DNA of 59,927 nucleotides from Candidatus Brocadia sp. (GTDB taxonomy: Bacteria; Planctomycetota; Brocadiia; Brocadiales; Brocadiaceae): positions 1 to 59,927 of the forward strand of contig WYAU01000073.1 in the NCBI GenBank assembly GCA_011525665.1. The letters are read 5' to 3'. A program made the translations under genes and the position numbers. Shown piece by piece: positions 25,854-35,441 of this stretch (positions are counted from its first letter, which is position 1; every line of letters begins with the position of its first letter). Under the pieces are notes generated by a model. It was not told the origin of the DNA, did no database searches, and worked only from the letters and a program-made list of their open reading frames with translations.

Positions 25854-26597
25854 CTAATCATGATGTTTCGCCGTTGCCAGAACGAGTAAATGAATAGATG
25901 CCGCCCCGGCTTCTCTGAGTTTTTTTGAGCACTCGGATGCAGTCACTCCGGTGGTCAATACATCGTCGACGAGCACTACCCTCTTCCCCCTGAACGACTC
26001 CGGAACGGCAACAAAAAAAGCGTTGTGGATGTTTACCTGCCTTTGATTTTTTGAGAGGTGGGTCTGCGATGCTGTGTTTCTGCAACGGCAGAGGTTATTT
26101 GCCGACAGGGGCTTTGAAAAATGTCTCTGAATTCCGAGCGATAAAAGCTCGGATTGGTTAAAACCCCGACGCATTTTCTTGAACCAGTGAAGAGGCACCG
26201 GTACGATGACATCGCTGTCGGGAACGACCTCCCGCACTCTTCCGTGGGATATCAGGATATCATGTAACAAACGGGATAAGAATTTTAGCCTGGCGTATTT
26301 AAACTTATGGATCAGTGTTTTCATAACGTCATCATAATAGGCAACGGATGTCATGGTGTCAAAGGGGAGGTATTTCCCTTTGCATGCCGCACAACCTTCT
26401 TTTGCCTTTGATTTCACATGGGGGCCCAAAAGAGCTCCGCAGCGAATGCAACAGGGATGACTGATGTAGGGGATTTTTCCCGCACACGTCTCACAGAGGT
26501 AAAGGCCGTGCGAATTGTTTAAATTGCGATTGCAGTGCAAGCAGGATCGGGGATAAAAAATGTCCAGGAAGGTATGCAGGTAGTCACCGATGGCCAT
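25854..26597 (-). CDS. comF: ComF-family phosphoribosyltransferase-like protein
   Basis: 247 residues: an N-terminal zinc-binding region with CLHCNRN, CETC, CIRC and CAAC pairs (residues 20-85), then a phosphoribosyltransferase fold with the PRPP loop VVLVDDVLTTGVTA near 210. ComF proteins help DNA uptake in competent bacteria, but most homologues have an unknown role. The spacing to the upstream LptF/G-like gene (about 70 bases) makes one transcript plausible. Confidence 0.9.
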   Translation of the reverse strand: MAIGDYLHTFLDIFYPRSCLHCNRNLNNSHGLYLCETCAGKIPYISHPCCIRCGALLGPHVKSKAKEGCAACKGKYLPFDTMTSVAYYDDVMKTLIHKFKYARLKFLSRLLHDILISHGRVREVVPDSDVIVPVPLHWFKKMRRGFNQSELLSLGIQRHFSKPLSANNLCRCRNTASQTHLSKNQRQVNIHNAFFVAVPESFRGKRVVLVDDVLTTGVTASECSKKLREAGAASIHLLVLATAKHHD

Positions 26598-26670
26598 AGC
26601 GCTGTCCTCTTGCCATACAGAAAACTGTAACTGTCTAAAAGTCAGTGGTTGTTTGCCTGTGCCGCATATA

Positions 26671-27744
26671 CTACATTTGCATCATATCAAACAACAATAG
26701 TCCGACAGATCCAAAAATAACTATGGGCAGCCACGCTGCAAATGCGGGATGGATCATACCCGTGTTGCCGAGATTGGAGCATACAAAAGTCAATGCATAA
26801 AAAATGCCACAGACCAGGACGCACAGACCAACCCGCAAAAACAAATTTCTGCTCAGTCTTTCAAATCCGACGACAAGGGGTATGCCAAGCAGGAGCAACA
26901 CAAAATGTGTAAGGGTATAGGCAATCCTGGAATGAAACAACACCCTGTTTCTCGGGTTATCAGGTTCGTTTTTACAGAGTTCCTTTAATTGCTCAAAGTT
27001 CAATAAACTGGGGTCCAGCTTTATTTTGCCAAGATCCATAGGGGTTATGGTGGATTCAAATTCCATGCTATCCATTTGTTGTAAGGGCGCAACCCACTTT
27101 CCCCGTTCATCATAAACATGTTTCACTGCCTTGCTCAGCAGCCATGTGTTATTTCCCAGCCATCTGCCTTCCTCGGCGCTTATGGTAAACTTCTTTTTTC
27201 TGTTTTCATGGCGCGCAAGGACAAATACGGACTGCATCGTTTGCGTTTTGTTGTTATATTTCCAGATACGAATTAACGCATTATTCTCTTTGTCTTCCAG
27301 CAAAAGGTTTCGCTGGATATTATCGCCAAACGAGTTTTGCCGCAAGGTTTCCAGTCTCTCTGCAAATTTTGGTATGAGCCATTCCTGGTCGCCAAAAGAA
27401 GCAAAGGACATGAACACGGTGATAACAAAGATGGGAAGCAATATCCTGTAAAGCGAGATACCGGCAACCTGCATGGCCAGTATTTCTCGGTTTTTCGATA
27501 ATCGCACCAGGACGATTCCAACGGCCACCAGAGTAACGGCAGGAAAAAATTGAAAGACGATCACAGGAAAGAGATAAATGTAGTACCGGATTCCCGTGCC
27601 AAAGGCGTCACCACCCATCTCCACAAATTCACCCAGTTTTTGAAGCAGGTCAACAACAATATAAATTCCCGAAATGATAAGGAGGCACATGATAAACGTG
27701 GGGATAAAGGCCTTTAGTATATAGTTGTCGAGTCGTGAGAACAT
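26671..27744 (-). CDS. LptF/LptG-family permease (YjgP/YjgQ)
   Basis: A 357-residue inner-membrane protein with three N-terminal and three C-terminal hydrophobic segments around a periplasmic beta-jellyroll domain, the LptF/G layout. The start MFSRLDNYILKAFIPTFIMC is typical. Such proteins extract lipopolysaccharide-like lipids together with LptB. Only one of the two permeases is encoded here, and I cannot tell F from G. Its first 31 bases overlap the end of folK. Confidence 0.9.
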   Translation of the reverse strand: MFSRLDNYILKAFIPTFIMCLLIISGIYIVVDLLQKLGEFVEMGGDAFGTGIRYYIYLFPVIVFQFFPAVTLVAVGIVLVRLSKNREILAMQVAGISLYRILLPIFVITVFMSFASFGDQEWLIPKFAERLETLRQNSFGDNIQRNLLLEDKENNALIRIWKYNNKTQTMQSVFVLARHENRKKKFTISAEEGRWLGNNTWLLSKAVKHVYDERGKWVAPLQQMDSMEFESTITPMDLGKIKLDPSLLNFEQLKELCKNEPDNPRNRVLFHSRIAYTLTHFVLLLLGIPLVVGFERLSRNLFLRVGLCVLVCGIFYALTFVCSNLGNTGMIHPAFAAWLPIVIFGSVGLLLFDMMQM

Positions 27745-28229
27745 ACCTTTGTGTCAGAAACCGATGATGAAGTTTTGAGTTCTAGATATAATTGAAGAAT
27801 ATTTTTTTTTAAAATGGGGTGAACAAAGTTTGGGGCAATCTCAGCAAATGGCTCCAAAACAAATAACCGCGTGTGCATCAAGGGGTGAGGTATTTTCAGA
27901 TGTACATCATCAACGACCTCGTCTCCATAGAGCAAGATGTCAATATCGATAATCCTCGGTCCCCATTTTACCGTACGAACCCTCCCCATGAGGTTTTCGA
28001 TGTGCTGGAACCGTTCAAGCAATTGATGGGGCGATAGATTTGTTGTAATACCGAGAGCGGCATTCAGAAACATCGGTTGCAGCGGCCCCCCGAAAGGGGC
28101 AGTCTCATAAAAGCGCGAGAGTTTTAACGATTCTATTCCCTCCGTAGTAACAATATGGTCGTACGCAGAGAATAGATTTCTTTCCCTGTCTCCCATATTT
28201 GAACCGAGGCCGATATACATAGGCACCAT
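27714..28229 (-). CDS. folK: 2-amino-4-hydroxy-6-hydroxymethyldihydropteridine pyrophosphokinase
   Basis: Folate biosynthesis: pyrophosphorylates the pterin alcohol before condensation with pABA. It shows YIGLGSNMGDRERNL at the start, YETAPFGGPLQPMFLNAA near 45, LERFQHIENLMGRVR, and the signature GPRIIDIDILLYGD with PHPLMHTRLFVLEPFAEIAP. The start is at 28229 (MVPMYIG) or 28220; the frame stays open far upstream inside the radical SAM gene, but that part is not FolK. The 172-residue product is normal length. It begins 10 bases after the TIGR03960 gene. Confidence 0.94.
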   Translation of the reverse strand: MVPMYIGLGSNMGDRERNLFSAYDHIVTTEGIESLKLSRFYETAPFGGPLQPMFLNAALGITTNLSPHQLLERFQHIENLMGRVRTVKWGPRIIDIDILLYGDEVVDDVHLKIPHPLMHTRLFVLEPFAEIAPNFVHPILKKNILQLYLELKTSSSVSDTKVCSHDSTTIY

Positions 28230-28239
28230 AATTAATTCA

Positions 28240-30084
28240 CTATACCGTACAAAAACTCTTTGAGCGGGCACAACTCCCGCATTCCGGGCATTCGGCAGTG
28301 CGGCAATCAGGGGTAATTCCCTCGTTAAAAGATTTTTGCCTTTCCTGCATAAGAAACGGCTTTGCCACGCCACAACTGATGTGGTCCCAGGGGAAGACCT
28401 CGTTGTCGCCTCTCTGCCGGTGCACATAAAATGTCCAATCGATTCCCACCTTTTGAAAGGCGTCCATCCATTTTTGGAAATTGAAGTGTTCCTCCCAGGC
28501 GTCAAACGTGCAACCATCCTGCCATGCCTGGTAAATAACCCTTCCCAACCTCCGGTCACCCCTGGCAAATATGCCTTCCAGAATGCTCCGTTCAGCATTG
28601 TGAAACTTGATATGGATGCATTTTCGACGGACGCGGTCGAATAACCTTCCCCTGATCTCTTTTATCCGTCTCAGGGTAACCATCGGGTGCCACTGAAAGG
28701 GGGTATGCGCCTTGGGTACAAAGGGCGCTATGCTGATATTCACCTGTCCGAAGGAGCCGCTGATATTTTTTTTCAGATCAGAGACGTTATAGGCAAGCCT
28801 TGCAATGGCGTCGATATCGTCATCTGTCTCGGTGGGAAGGCCGACCATAAAATAGAGTTTCACAAGATTCCAGCCCTGCCTAAATGCCTCCCCAATACCC
28901 TTATAGAGGTCGTCATCGGAGATGTTTTTATTAATAATCTTCCTTAGTGTCTGCGTTGCCGCTTCAGGCGCAAGGGTAAGCCCTGACTTCCGAACGGTAT
29001 TGAGCTGGGAAGGCAAAAGAACGAGTTGCTCATTTACCCGCAAGGACGGAAAAGAGATATTAACATACCGGGGACTGAAGATTTGATTCATCCGGTCCAT
29101 CAACTGTTTCAAAAACGGATAATCGCTGATGGAAAGGGATGCAAGGGATATCTCGTTATGTCCGGTATGGGCATAGCAAAGCTCCGCCAGGTGTAAAATA
29201 TTTTCAACCGTACGGGGGCGGGTAGGCCGCTTACTCATGCCGGCCTGACAAAACCTGCATCCCTGTGTACAGCCGCGCATGACTTCAATGGTGATCCGGT
29301 CGTGAATCGTTTTCACATACGGCACGATAGGTCTGGTTGGGAAATAGGTCTTGTTGAGGTCCTTTACCGAGGCGGACCGTATGAGGGATGGTAAACCATC
29401 CAGCATGGGATTTATCGCCTTTATCGTGTTATCGTGATGGTAAGCAACCTTGTATAACGATGGCGCATAGGCATTCTTCATGGCCCGTGCCAGGGAAATT
29501 ATCTTTTCAGTGCGGGAGTGGTTTTTGTGCTTTGCATCCTTCCATAACTCAATAAGTTGTGGCAGGCTCTCCTCCCCGTCTCCGACAAGAAAGATATCGA
29601 TAAAATCCGCTAATGGCTCCGGAGAAATGGCGGCAGGCCCCCCCGCGATGACAAGGGGGTCTCTTTCCTTACGTTCAGATGCCATAACGGGAATCCCCGA
29701 GAGATCCAGCATATTCAAGATATTGGTATACGATAGTTCATACTGGAGTGAGAAACCCAGGATGTCGAATTCCTTCAAAGGGGTATACGTTTCAAGGGAA
29801 AAGAGAGGAATCTTGTGCTTTCTGAGGAGTGATTCCATGTCATTCAGGGGGGCAAAAACCCTCTCGCAGGCGGTGTCCTTTCGTTCGTTAAGCAGACCGT
29901 ACAGAATCTGAATGCCAAGATGAGACATGCCAATGCTGTACGTGTCGGGAAATGCCAGTGCGATTTTTATATCGGCGCCGGGATGGGCCTTAACGATGGA
30001 ATTCCATTCTTCTCCGATGTATTGTCCGGGCATTTCTACCTGTGGCAGTATGTATTCTGTTGTGAATCGTTTCAGGGCATTCAT
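28240..30084 (-). CDS. TIGR03960 family B12-binding radical SAM protein
   Basis: 614 residues. An N-terminal cobalamin-binding-like region (IALAFPDTYSIGMSHLGIQI, then GGPAAISPEPLADFIDIFLV) is followed by a radical SAM core with the cluster motif C-TQG-C-RF-C near residue 270. The reaction is unknown; family members pair with TIGR03936 proteins, which here lie about 5.7 kb away on the same strand rather than adjacent. The C-terminus has a Cys-rich CRTAECPECGSCA stretch that could bind another cluster or zinc. No typical Shine-Dalgarno is evident before the ATG. Confidence 0.9.
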   Translation of the reverse strand: MNALKRFTTEYILPQVEMPGQYIGEEWNSIVKAHPGADIKIALAFPDTYSIGMSHLGIQILYGLLNERKDTACERVFAPLNDMESLLRKHKIPLFSLETYTPLKEFDILGFSLQYELSYTNILNMLDLSGIPVMASERKERDPLVIAGGPAAISPEPLADFIDIFLVGDGEESLPQLIELWKDAKHKNHSRTEKIISLARAMKNAYAPSLYKVAYHHDNTIKAINPMLDGLPSLIRSASVKDLNKTYFPTRPIVPYVKTIHDRITIEVMRGCTQGCRFCQAGMSKRPTRPRTVENILHLAELCYAHTGHNEISLASLSISDYPFLKQLMDRMNQIFSPRYVNISFPSLRVNEQLVLLPSQLNTVRKSGLTLAPEAATQTLRKIINKNISDDDLYKGIGEAFRQGWNLVKLYFMVGLPTETDDDIDAIARLAYNVSDLKKNISGSFGQVNISIAPFVPKAHTPFQWHPMVTLRRIKEIRGRLFDRVRRKCIHIKFHNAERSILEGIFARGDRRLGRVIYQAWQDGCTFDAWEEHFNFQKWMDAFQKVGIDWTFYVHRQRGDNEVFPWDHISCGVAKPFLMQERQKSFNEGITPDCRTAECPECGSCARSKSFCTV

Positions 30085-30501
30085 ATTTTTTATGATAATA
30101 TGAAATCAGGTATTAAGCAAGCGTTGTTTCGTTTTTAAAATTTTTCCTGCGGGCTGCGGTTTACGGCAGGGAACTTGAAATCTTGGGTTTGATTCCGGTT
30201 TACGCGGTGTATAGATTCCGATATTACGATTTTTCAGAGAAATGCATGAATAGAGGGTGGCGCAGACACACAGGGTTTGTCCGTGCTGAACTTGCACGAA
30301 ATTGCTTGTGAGCCATCCATCGGGGAATTTCAATGGACGGTGCGGCTGCGTCTGTTGCACGTGCAAGGCGTTAAGCAGTTTCACAGAAGCACGGGCAAGC
30401 ATAGCTTGTCCGTGCCACGCCGGTGGGATAGATGCAATGTCCCGACTTTACAAATCGCGATGTGTGACTTTTGTGGGTGTATGAGGCCTTTTCGCTGCAT
30501 A
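30085..30501. other. Gene-free stretch with a 27-base hairpin
   Basis: No frame here shows homology that I recognise. A strong hairpin, GCACGGGCAAGC-ATA-GCTTGTCCGTGC (30389-30415), and upstream at about 30252-30275 a GGTGGCGCAGAC/GGGTTTGTCCGTGCT segment resemble the hairpin at 45073-45117 (shared TTTGTCCGTG). It separates the exporter operon end from the radical SAM gene start. Confidence 0.55.
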
Positions 30502-31491
30502 TCATCTTGCCTCCTGTGTTTTTTCCCCAACGGCTTGCGGTGTTGCGCCGGGAGGAGTGGCGCGGTCAGGCGCTTCAATGAATACATCCATCTGCTGGCC
30601 GGTAAAGATCGGCAGATCGTGGCGTTCGAAGCTGTAAATGACCTGCAGTACACGGGTGTCAACGCGTTCGGTGCTGTCTCCGGTGAGCGACTTCTTCGGG
30701 ATGACATACGGCTCAAAACGAACGAATTTCAGGGGTGTTTTAATGTTCCGGTTGCCGCGCAGAAAGGCCACTGCCGTGGCATCCGGATACACACGCCATG
30801 CGTCATTTTCATCCACATCGACACGGACGTTCAGGGGTTCTGTGCTGCCAAAGAGCATGAGCGGCGTTTGGGTCACTCCGGCGGGAGCAAACTCCCCGAT
30901 GTGGATTTTTGACTGTAAAACTTTACCGTCACACGGCGCCCGCACGATGACGCGGTCAAGGTTGGTCTCCGTTTCTTTCACCTGCGCCCGAACGGAAGCA
31001 ACCTCTGCTCTGGCCCGGTCAAATCTTGCCCGGGCAATTTGAACCGCATAACGGCGCCTGTCCAGTTCGTCCGCGCTAATCACCTTTTTCTGAGACAATA
31101 TTTCGGCCTTGACCAGTTGATCTTTCACATCATCCAGTTGCGCCTTTTCTACCCTGACGTTTGCCTTCGCCACCCTTAGCGCCGTCTGTCGTATTACGTG
31201 CTGAGCCTTTAGATCACGGTCATCGATTTTAAACAGCGGATCGTGTGCATTGACCCTGCTTCCCACGGAGACATGAATTTCAGAGACAACGCCGGGAATA
31301 ATTGTGCCGATGGCGATATTTTCCGTATTCGCTTCCACAATACCGGCCCCGGCCACGGATGATCTGAAGGGTGGCTCGCCCGGATCCACGACAGGCTGAG
31401 ACGGAGGAAGGGATTTGCTGCCGGTAAGTACCGTTAATATGGCAAACCCGATACCGAAAACAGACAGGACGGGGAGCAGGTATTTTCTCAT
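30502..31491 (-). CDS. HlyD-family membrane fusion protein of an ABC exporter
   Basis: 329 residues. An N-terminal membrane anchor (LLPVLSVFGIGFAILTVLTG) is followed by the biotinyl-lipoyl half motifs (GVVSEIHVSVGSRVNAHDPL and RVIVAPCDGKVLQ-like IVRAPCDGKVLQSKIHIGE) bracketing a coiled-coil hairpin (residues about 95-190), then beta-barrel segments. It would link the ABC transporter below to an outer-membrane channel. Gene order permease-ATPase-adaptor on one strand resembles DevCAB/MacAB-like exporters. The cargo is unknown. It starts 12 bases after the ATPase gene. Confidence 0.9.
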   Translation of the reverse strand: MRKYLLPVLSVFGIGFAILTVLTGSKSLPPSQPVVDPGEPPFRSSVAGAGIVEANTENIAIGTIIPGVVSEIHVSVGSRVNAHDPLFKIDDRDLKAQHVIRQTALRVAKANVRVEKAQLDDVKDQLVKAEILSQKKVISADELDRRRYAVQIARARFDRARAEVASVRAQVKETETNLDRVIVRAPCDGKVLQSKIHIGEFAPAGVTQTPLMLFGSTEPLNVRVDVDENDAWRVYPDATAVAFLRGNRNIKTPLKFVRFEPYVIPKKSLTGDSTERVDTRVLQVIYSFERHDLPIFTGQQMDVFIEAPDRATPPGATPQAVGEKTQEAR

Positions 31492-31503
31492 AAGAGATAC
31501 CCC

Positions 31504-32232
31504 TTACATTTTTTTATTGTCCGAAGAATTACGGTTCAAACTCTCAACGCCAATAATGTAGCCGTCATCCATTTTGGCGATGCGGTCTGCAAATTGAAAA
31601 ATGCGTGCATCGTGGGTGACGACGATAAATGCACGGTCAACGCCAACCGCCACCTCGCGAAGCAGTTCCATGACCCTGTAGCCGGTTTCATGGTCAAGCG
31701 CACTGGTGGGTTCGTCGCATACAATGAGTTTCGGGTTGTGCAACATTGCCCGCGCGATGGCAACCCGTTGTTGTTGTCCGCCCGAAAGTTCCGGAGGGAG
31801 TGAGTTTGTGCGATCGCTCAGTCCGACGCGGCAGAGGATGTCACGCGCCCGATCTATTGCCTCGCGGCGTTTGGCGCCGCTGATAATCAGCGGAACCGCA
31901 ACGTTCTCGGCAGCCGTCAGGGTAGGGATCAAGTTGAACATCTGGAAAACAAACCCGATGTTCTGTCCCCGATACCGTGTTTTCTCGTGATGGTTCATGC
32001 TCTTGAAATCATGTCCAAATACCAGACATTCGCCGCCGTCCCGGTCCAGAACACCGGCAATGACCGAGATCAACGTGGTTTTGCCGCTGCCCGACGGACC
32101 AACCAGCATCATCAGTTCTCCCGTGTGAACCTCCAGATCTACCCCGCCCAGGGCATGTACCCTGGTGCTGCCACTCCCGTAAGTTTTCGTCACGCCTTTA
32201 CAGTGTACTGCAATGTTATCCGTATTTGGCAT
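31504..32232 (-). CDS. ABC transporter ATP-binding protein (DevA/LolD/MacB-like)
   Basis: 242 residues with Walker [11 protein letters not shown] (about 43-52), Q-loop [18 protein letters not shown], signature [15 protein letters not shown], Walker [13 protein letters not shown] and switch histidine VVTHDARI. It matches the FtsE/LolD/DevA group that energises FtsX-fold permeases, which fits its neighbours. Confidence 0.94.
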   Translation of the reverse strand: MPNTDNIAVHCKGVTKTYGSGSTRVHALGGVDLEVHTGELMMLVGPSGSGKTTLISVIAGVLDRDGGECLVFGHDFKSMNHHEKTRYRGQNIGFVFQMFNLIPTLTAAENVAVPLIISGAKRREAIDRARDILCRVGLSDRTNSLPPELSGGQQQRVAIARAMLHNPKLIVCDEPTSALDHETGYRVMELLREVAVGVDRAFIVVTHDARIFQFADRIAKMDDGYIIGVESLNRNSSDNKKM

Positions 32233-32298
32233 AATGATAGATACTTTTTATAAACAATTTATCGTCACAAATAAGTTTCAGATGCAATCCTCGATATG

Positions 32299-32332
32299 CG
32301 GTTCAAACGGCTCAAACGGTTTAAACGGTTTT
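32299..32332. repeat. Short tandem repeat, unit CGGYTYAAA
   Basis: CGGTTCAAA, CGGCTCAAA and CGGTTTAAA followed by CGGTTTT make about 3.5 nine-base units in the 109-base gap between the permease and ATPase genes. Function unknown; it may influence transcript stability or allow slippage. Confidence 0.75.
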
Positions 32333-32341
32333 CTTTGCCCT

Positions 32342-33496
32342 CTAGCTTTTAAAGACAACCGCTGGCTCCAGCCGTATCACCTTCCACATACTGAGGGCTG
32401 CGGAGATAGCGCAAATCAACATGATGGCTATTGCGCTGAAGGCCAGGAGTTGCCAGGGGAGACGGAAGGAAAGCTCCGTGTGACCGGACAGCAATCCAAA
32501 TGCTGAGGCGGCACCAACTCCGAGTCCGTATCCGATGCCTCCGACCATGGTCGCCTGGAGCAGGATCATCCGCAACAACATAAAATCCGAAGCACCCATT
32601 GCCTTGAGTGTTCCAAAGTAGCGCAAATTGTCAAGGGTAAAATTATAAAATGTCTGTCCGGCGATAGCAATACCGACGATAAAACCAAGCACTACCGTGG
32701 TACCGAAATTGATAGGAATACCCGTGTATTTCCTGTAATAACTGATCGTTATTTTTTTGAATTCATCCCTCGTGTATGCAGCCAAACCCGTTTCCTTGCG
32801 GATGCGCCGGCAAAGTGTTTGAAGATCCTGGCCCGGTTTCGCTTTTACCAGCACGAAAGACATCTGTTTGCGCTCTCGCGGCGAGAAGGTCGTTGCCCGT
32901 GAGAATGTGGTGTAAACAACGGGTTGTGACTGGAATGTTCGCTGCACCTGACAAATTCCCACGACAACGGCGCGATGGTCATTAAGCTCCATGGTATCGC
33001 CTATTTTCATGGGTACACGTCTGCCGTCCGGCAGGATACTGGCCAGCTTGCCCCTTGCGCCGACAACATCAACGATAACGGCATCGCTGCGGCGGAGGTC
33101 AGCCATCTGCCCCTGTAACATCCTGGGTGGACCTCCGATTAATGTTTCGTCATCAAGGCCAATGACGTTGCATGTCTGAAAGGTTCCGTTCGGAAGCCTT
33201 GCCTTCAATAACCCTTTGTACAGAGGCACCGCCCACGCAACCCCTTGTACGCTGCGAACACGAAGCGATTCCGTTTCTTTCAGGGGTTTAAGATCGTCGA
33301 TATACTGCACCTTCGGATCCATTACCCAGATGTCGGGAAGCGCCGTATCTGTCAGAAAGCCGAACGTCCGCGTCATCAGCCCCACAAAGATGGCAGACTG
33401 CTGGGTAATGAGGAGTGAAGCGAACGTTAGCCCGACGACGATACCGAGGTATTTGGCGCGATTTCCCACGAGCATTTTCATTGCAATGAAATTCAT
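32342..33496 (-). CDS. FtsX-fold ABC transporter permease (DevC-like)
   Basis: 384 residues: one N-terminal membrane segment (YLGIVVGLTFASLLITQQSA), a periplasmic domain of about 220 residues (DIWVMDPKVQYIDD, GGPPRMLQG), then three C-terminal membrane segments (TTVVLGFIVGIAIAGQTFY; MILLQATMVGGIGYGLGVGA; LLAFSAIAIMLICAISAAL). That is the MacB/DevC topology of mechanotransmission-type exporters. It starts 6 bases after rodA, so the exporter may be transcribed with the cell-shape genes. Confidence 0.9.
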   Translation of the reverse strand: MNFIAMKMLVGNRAKYLGIVVGLTFASLLITQQSAIFVGLMTRTFGFLTDTALPDIWVMDPKVQYIDDLKPLKETESLRVRSVQGVAWAVPLYKGLLKARLPNGTFQTCNVIGLDDETLIGGPPRMLQGQMADLRRSDAVIVDVVGARGKLASILPDGRRVPMKIGDTMELNDHRAVVVGICQVQRTFQSQPVVYTTFSRATTFSPRERKQMSFVLVKAKPGQDLQTLCRRIRKETGLAAYTRDEFKKITISYYRKYTGIPINFGTTVVLGFIVGIAIAGQTFYNFTLDNLRYFGTLKAMGASDFMLLRMILLQATMVGGIGYGLGVGAASAFGLLSGHTELSFRLPWQLLAFSAIAIMLICAISAALSMWKVIRLEPAVVFKS

Positions 33497-33502
33497 TTTT
33501 TC

Positions 33503-34612
33503 TTACCGTATTTCGTGGAGGCGCCTCGATGCGAGGTCAATCTTCGAACGCATTCTGATATTAAAGATGATGGAGAGGGCGACGAACGATGTGAGCATGG
33601 AGGAACCTCCGTAACTGACAAAGGGGAGGGTGATCCCTACAATAGGAGCTATTCCCAGGGTCATACAGACATTGACCACGATTTGGGTTGCAAACATGGT
33701 GACCAGCCCTACGACAATGAGTCGTCCGCAGGGTTCGCGCGTGTTTCTGGCAATACCGATCCCGCACGTGAGGAAAACAAGATAGAGGAGGAGGACAAAG
33801 CAAGCCCGTAAAAATCCCCACTCTTCGGCAATAACGGCAAAGATAAAATCGGTATGCCGCTCCGGCAGGAATTTCATCTGATTTTGTGTGCCATTTCCCC
33901 ATCCCGCTCCGAGGAAACCGCCGGAACCGATGGCGATGAGGGACTGGAGTCTGTGATAGCCCGCGCCCCAATCAGCAGTTTTTTCAGGCCAGAGAAAGCC
34001 AATGACCCTCATTTTTTGATAGGATTTTAACAGGAACATCCAGAGGAGGGGGGAGACGGCTAATCCGGCGCCAATAAATATCAGGAGGTGATGGAGCCGG
34101 ATACCCGCAGTGTAAAGAATGGAAAGCAAAATAGGAACCATGATCAGCGCCGTCCCCAAATCAGGTTGCTTGATAATGAGCGTCATGGGTATGAGTGTCA
34201 AAAGAAGGGAAATCCCGATATCAAAAAGTCCGAGACCGTACTTCCTGTACCGGAGAAATCTTGCAAGGGTGAGAACCAGGGTTATTTTCATGAACTCGGA
34301 CGGTTGAATTGAAAAGGAACCGACGGAAAACCACCGCTGTGAACCTTTCACGGAACCTCCAAGGATAGGCAGGAGCAGTAAGAGGGAAAGGACGCATGCG
34401 TAGATAATGTATGCATAGTGGGCGAATGAGAGATAGTCAAAATACAGGAGGGTAAAAAAAAGGGTAAATCCCATTAGGATCCAGATGAGTTGTCTGAATA
34501 CGAACTTCTCGGATGACGCGCTCCAGATAAAAAATACCCCCACGGTCAAAATGATACAAAGTATGGGAAACATGAACCAGTCAAAATTTTTTGTACTTAC
34601 ATTGTTTATCAT
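33503..34612 (-). CDS. rodA: Peptidoglycan glycosyltransferase RodA
   Basis: SEDS-family polymerase, 369 residues with about ten membrane segments. Visible family motifs: GSVKGSQRWFSVGSFSIQPSEFMK (about 85-108), KQPDLGTALIM, and the C-terminal GGFLGAGWGNGTQ, FIFAVIAEEWGF and LPFVSYGGSSM. It would polymerise glycan strands with PBP2 (encoded at 36.4-38.3 kb). Length and motifs favour RodA over FtsW given the elongasome context. It begins 6 bases after the rfbC stop. Confidence 0.94.
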   Translation of the reverse strand: MINNVSTKNFDWFMFPILCIILTVGVFFIWSASSEKFVFRQLIWILMGFTLFFTLLYFDYLSFAHYAYIIYACVLSLLLLLPILGGSVKGSQRWFSVGSFSIQPSEFMKITLVLTLARFLRYRKYGLGLFDIGISLLLTLIPMTLIIKQPDLGTALIMVPILLSILYTAGIRLHHLLIFIGAGLAVSPLLWMFLLKSYQKMRVIGFLWPEKTADWGAGYHRLQSLIAIGSGGFLGAGWGNGTQNQMKFLPERHTDFIFAVIAEEWGFLRACFVLLLYLVFLTCGIGIARNTREPCGRLIVVGLVTMFATQIVVNVCMTLGIAPIVGITLPFVSYGGSSMLTSFVALSIIFNIRMRSKIDLASRRLHEIR

Positions 34613-34618
34613 TTTTTC

Positions 34619-35173
34619 TTAATAATGAAAATTATTATCTGCGTTCTTCAATAAAGAAAACCCGGTGTCTTTTTCAGATAAGAGCGGGTTTTTCACGGGC
34701 CATGGTATTTTTACATCAGGGTCGTTCCAGATAATCCCCCTTTCATGGTCGGGAGAGTACGTATTGGTGCAGTGATAGGTGATTTCCGCCGTGTCAGAAA
34801 GCACGCAAAATCCGTGGGCAAACCCTTCCGGTATATACAGCATTTTCATATTTTCCGATGATAATGTTTCACACACCCATTTCCCGTAATAGGGTGATCC
34901 CTGTCGTATATCTACCGCAACGTCAAAGATTTCACCAGTTACTACCCGCATGACCTTCCCCTGTGCCATGGGGTTTTTCTGATAATGGAGTCCCCTCAGC
35001 ACGTTTTTTTCTGATTTCGAGTAGTTGATCTGAACGATGTGTTTTGTTATGCCGCAGCGGGAAAAATCGGGATATTTATAAAGCTCCGCAAAAACGCCCC
35101 GGGAATCGGGAAATACCTTCGGTTCAATTAATATCACATCCGGGATTTCTCGTTTTTTAAAAGAGAAAGGCAT
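34619..35173 (-). CDS. rfbC: dTDP-4-dehydrorhamnose 3,5-epimerase
   Basis: Third step of dTDP-L-rhamnose synthesis. From MPFSFKKREIPDVILIEPKV (start 35173) the product is 184 residues, the normal size. An upstream in-frame Met at 35254 adds 27 residues without homology. Family marks: FPDSRGVFAELY, the catalytic-His region NVLRGLHYQK, VAVDIRQGSPYYGKW, YIPEGFAHGFCVLSD and TYHCTNTYSPDHERGI. It is encoded with rfbA 190 bases upstream, though rfbB and rfbD are not in this window. Confidence 0.93.
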   Translation of the reverse strand: MPFSFKKREIPDVILIEPKVFPDSRGVFAELYKYPDFSRCGITKHIVQINYSKSEKNVLRGLHYQKNPMAQGKVMRVVTGEIFDVAVDIRQGSPYYGKWVCETLSSENMKMLYIPEGFAHGFCVLSDTAEITYHCTNTYSPDHERGIIWNDPDVKIPWPVKNPLLSEKDTGFSLLKNADNNFHY

Positions 35174-35280
35174 CGTAGGGTAAACGGCAAAGATAAAGTC
35201 ATCATTCCTGCAAAAGCAGCAGGAATCCAGGGTTTTCAGGGTAGTCACGGACAAACAAAGTTTGGCCGCGATGCCCTGTA

Positions 35281-35304
35281 ACCCCCTTAAATAAAAGGGA
35301 AATT
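35281..35304. repeat. C/G-rich dispersed palindrome, short copy
   Basis: ACCCCCTTAAATAAAAGGGA followed by AATT matches the ends of the element at 4479-4517 with the middle shortened. It lies in the gap between rfbA and rfbC. Confidence 0.5.
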
Positions 35305-35441
35305 CTTATACAATGCGGAAGCGGGAACCACTTCCTTTTGAATATTTTCCGGCATTTGCCGGGACGGCGTCTGGATTATCCCTTTCGTGGGAATGGCATT
35401 CTCGCAATACAAATATCATCTTTTTCGCGGCATTCACTATA

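Noticed and set aside
27714-28598. FolK with a 120-residue N-terminal extension
   Set aside because: The upstream part is another phase of the TIGR03960 gene; FolK homology begins at MYIGLGSN (28220).
30277-30912. Plus-strand 211-codon frame opposite the HlyD gene
   Set aside because: Mostly antisense to a clear membrane fusion protein and without family resemblance.
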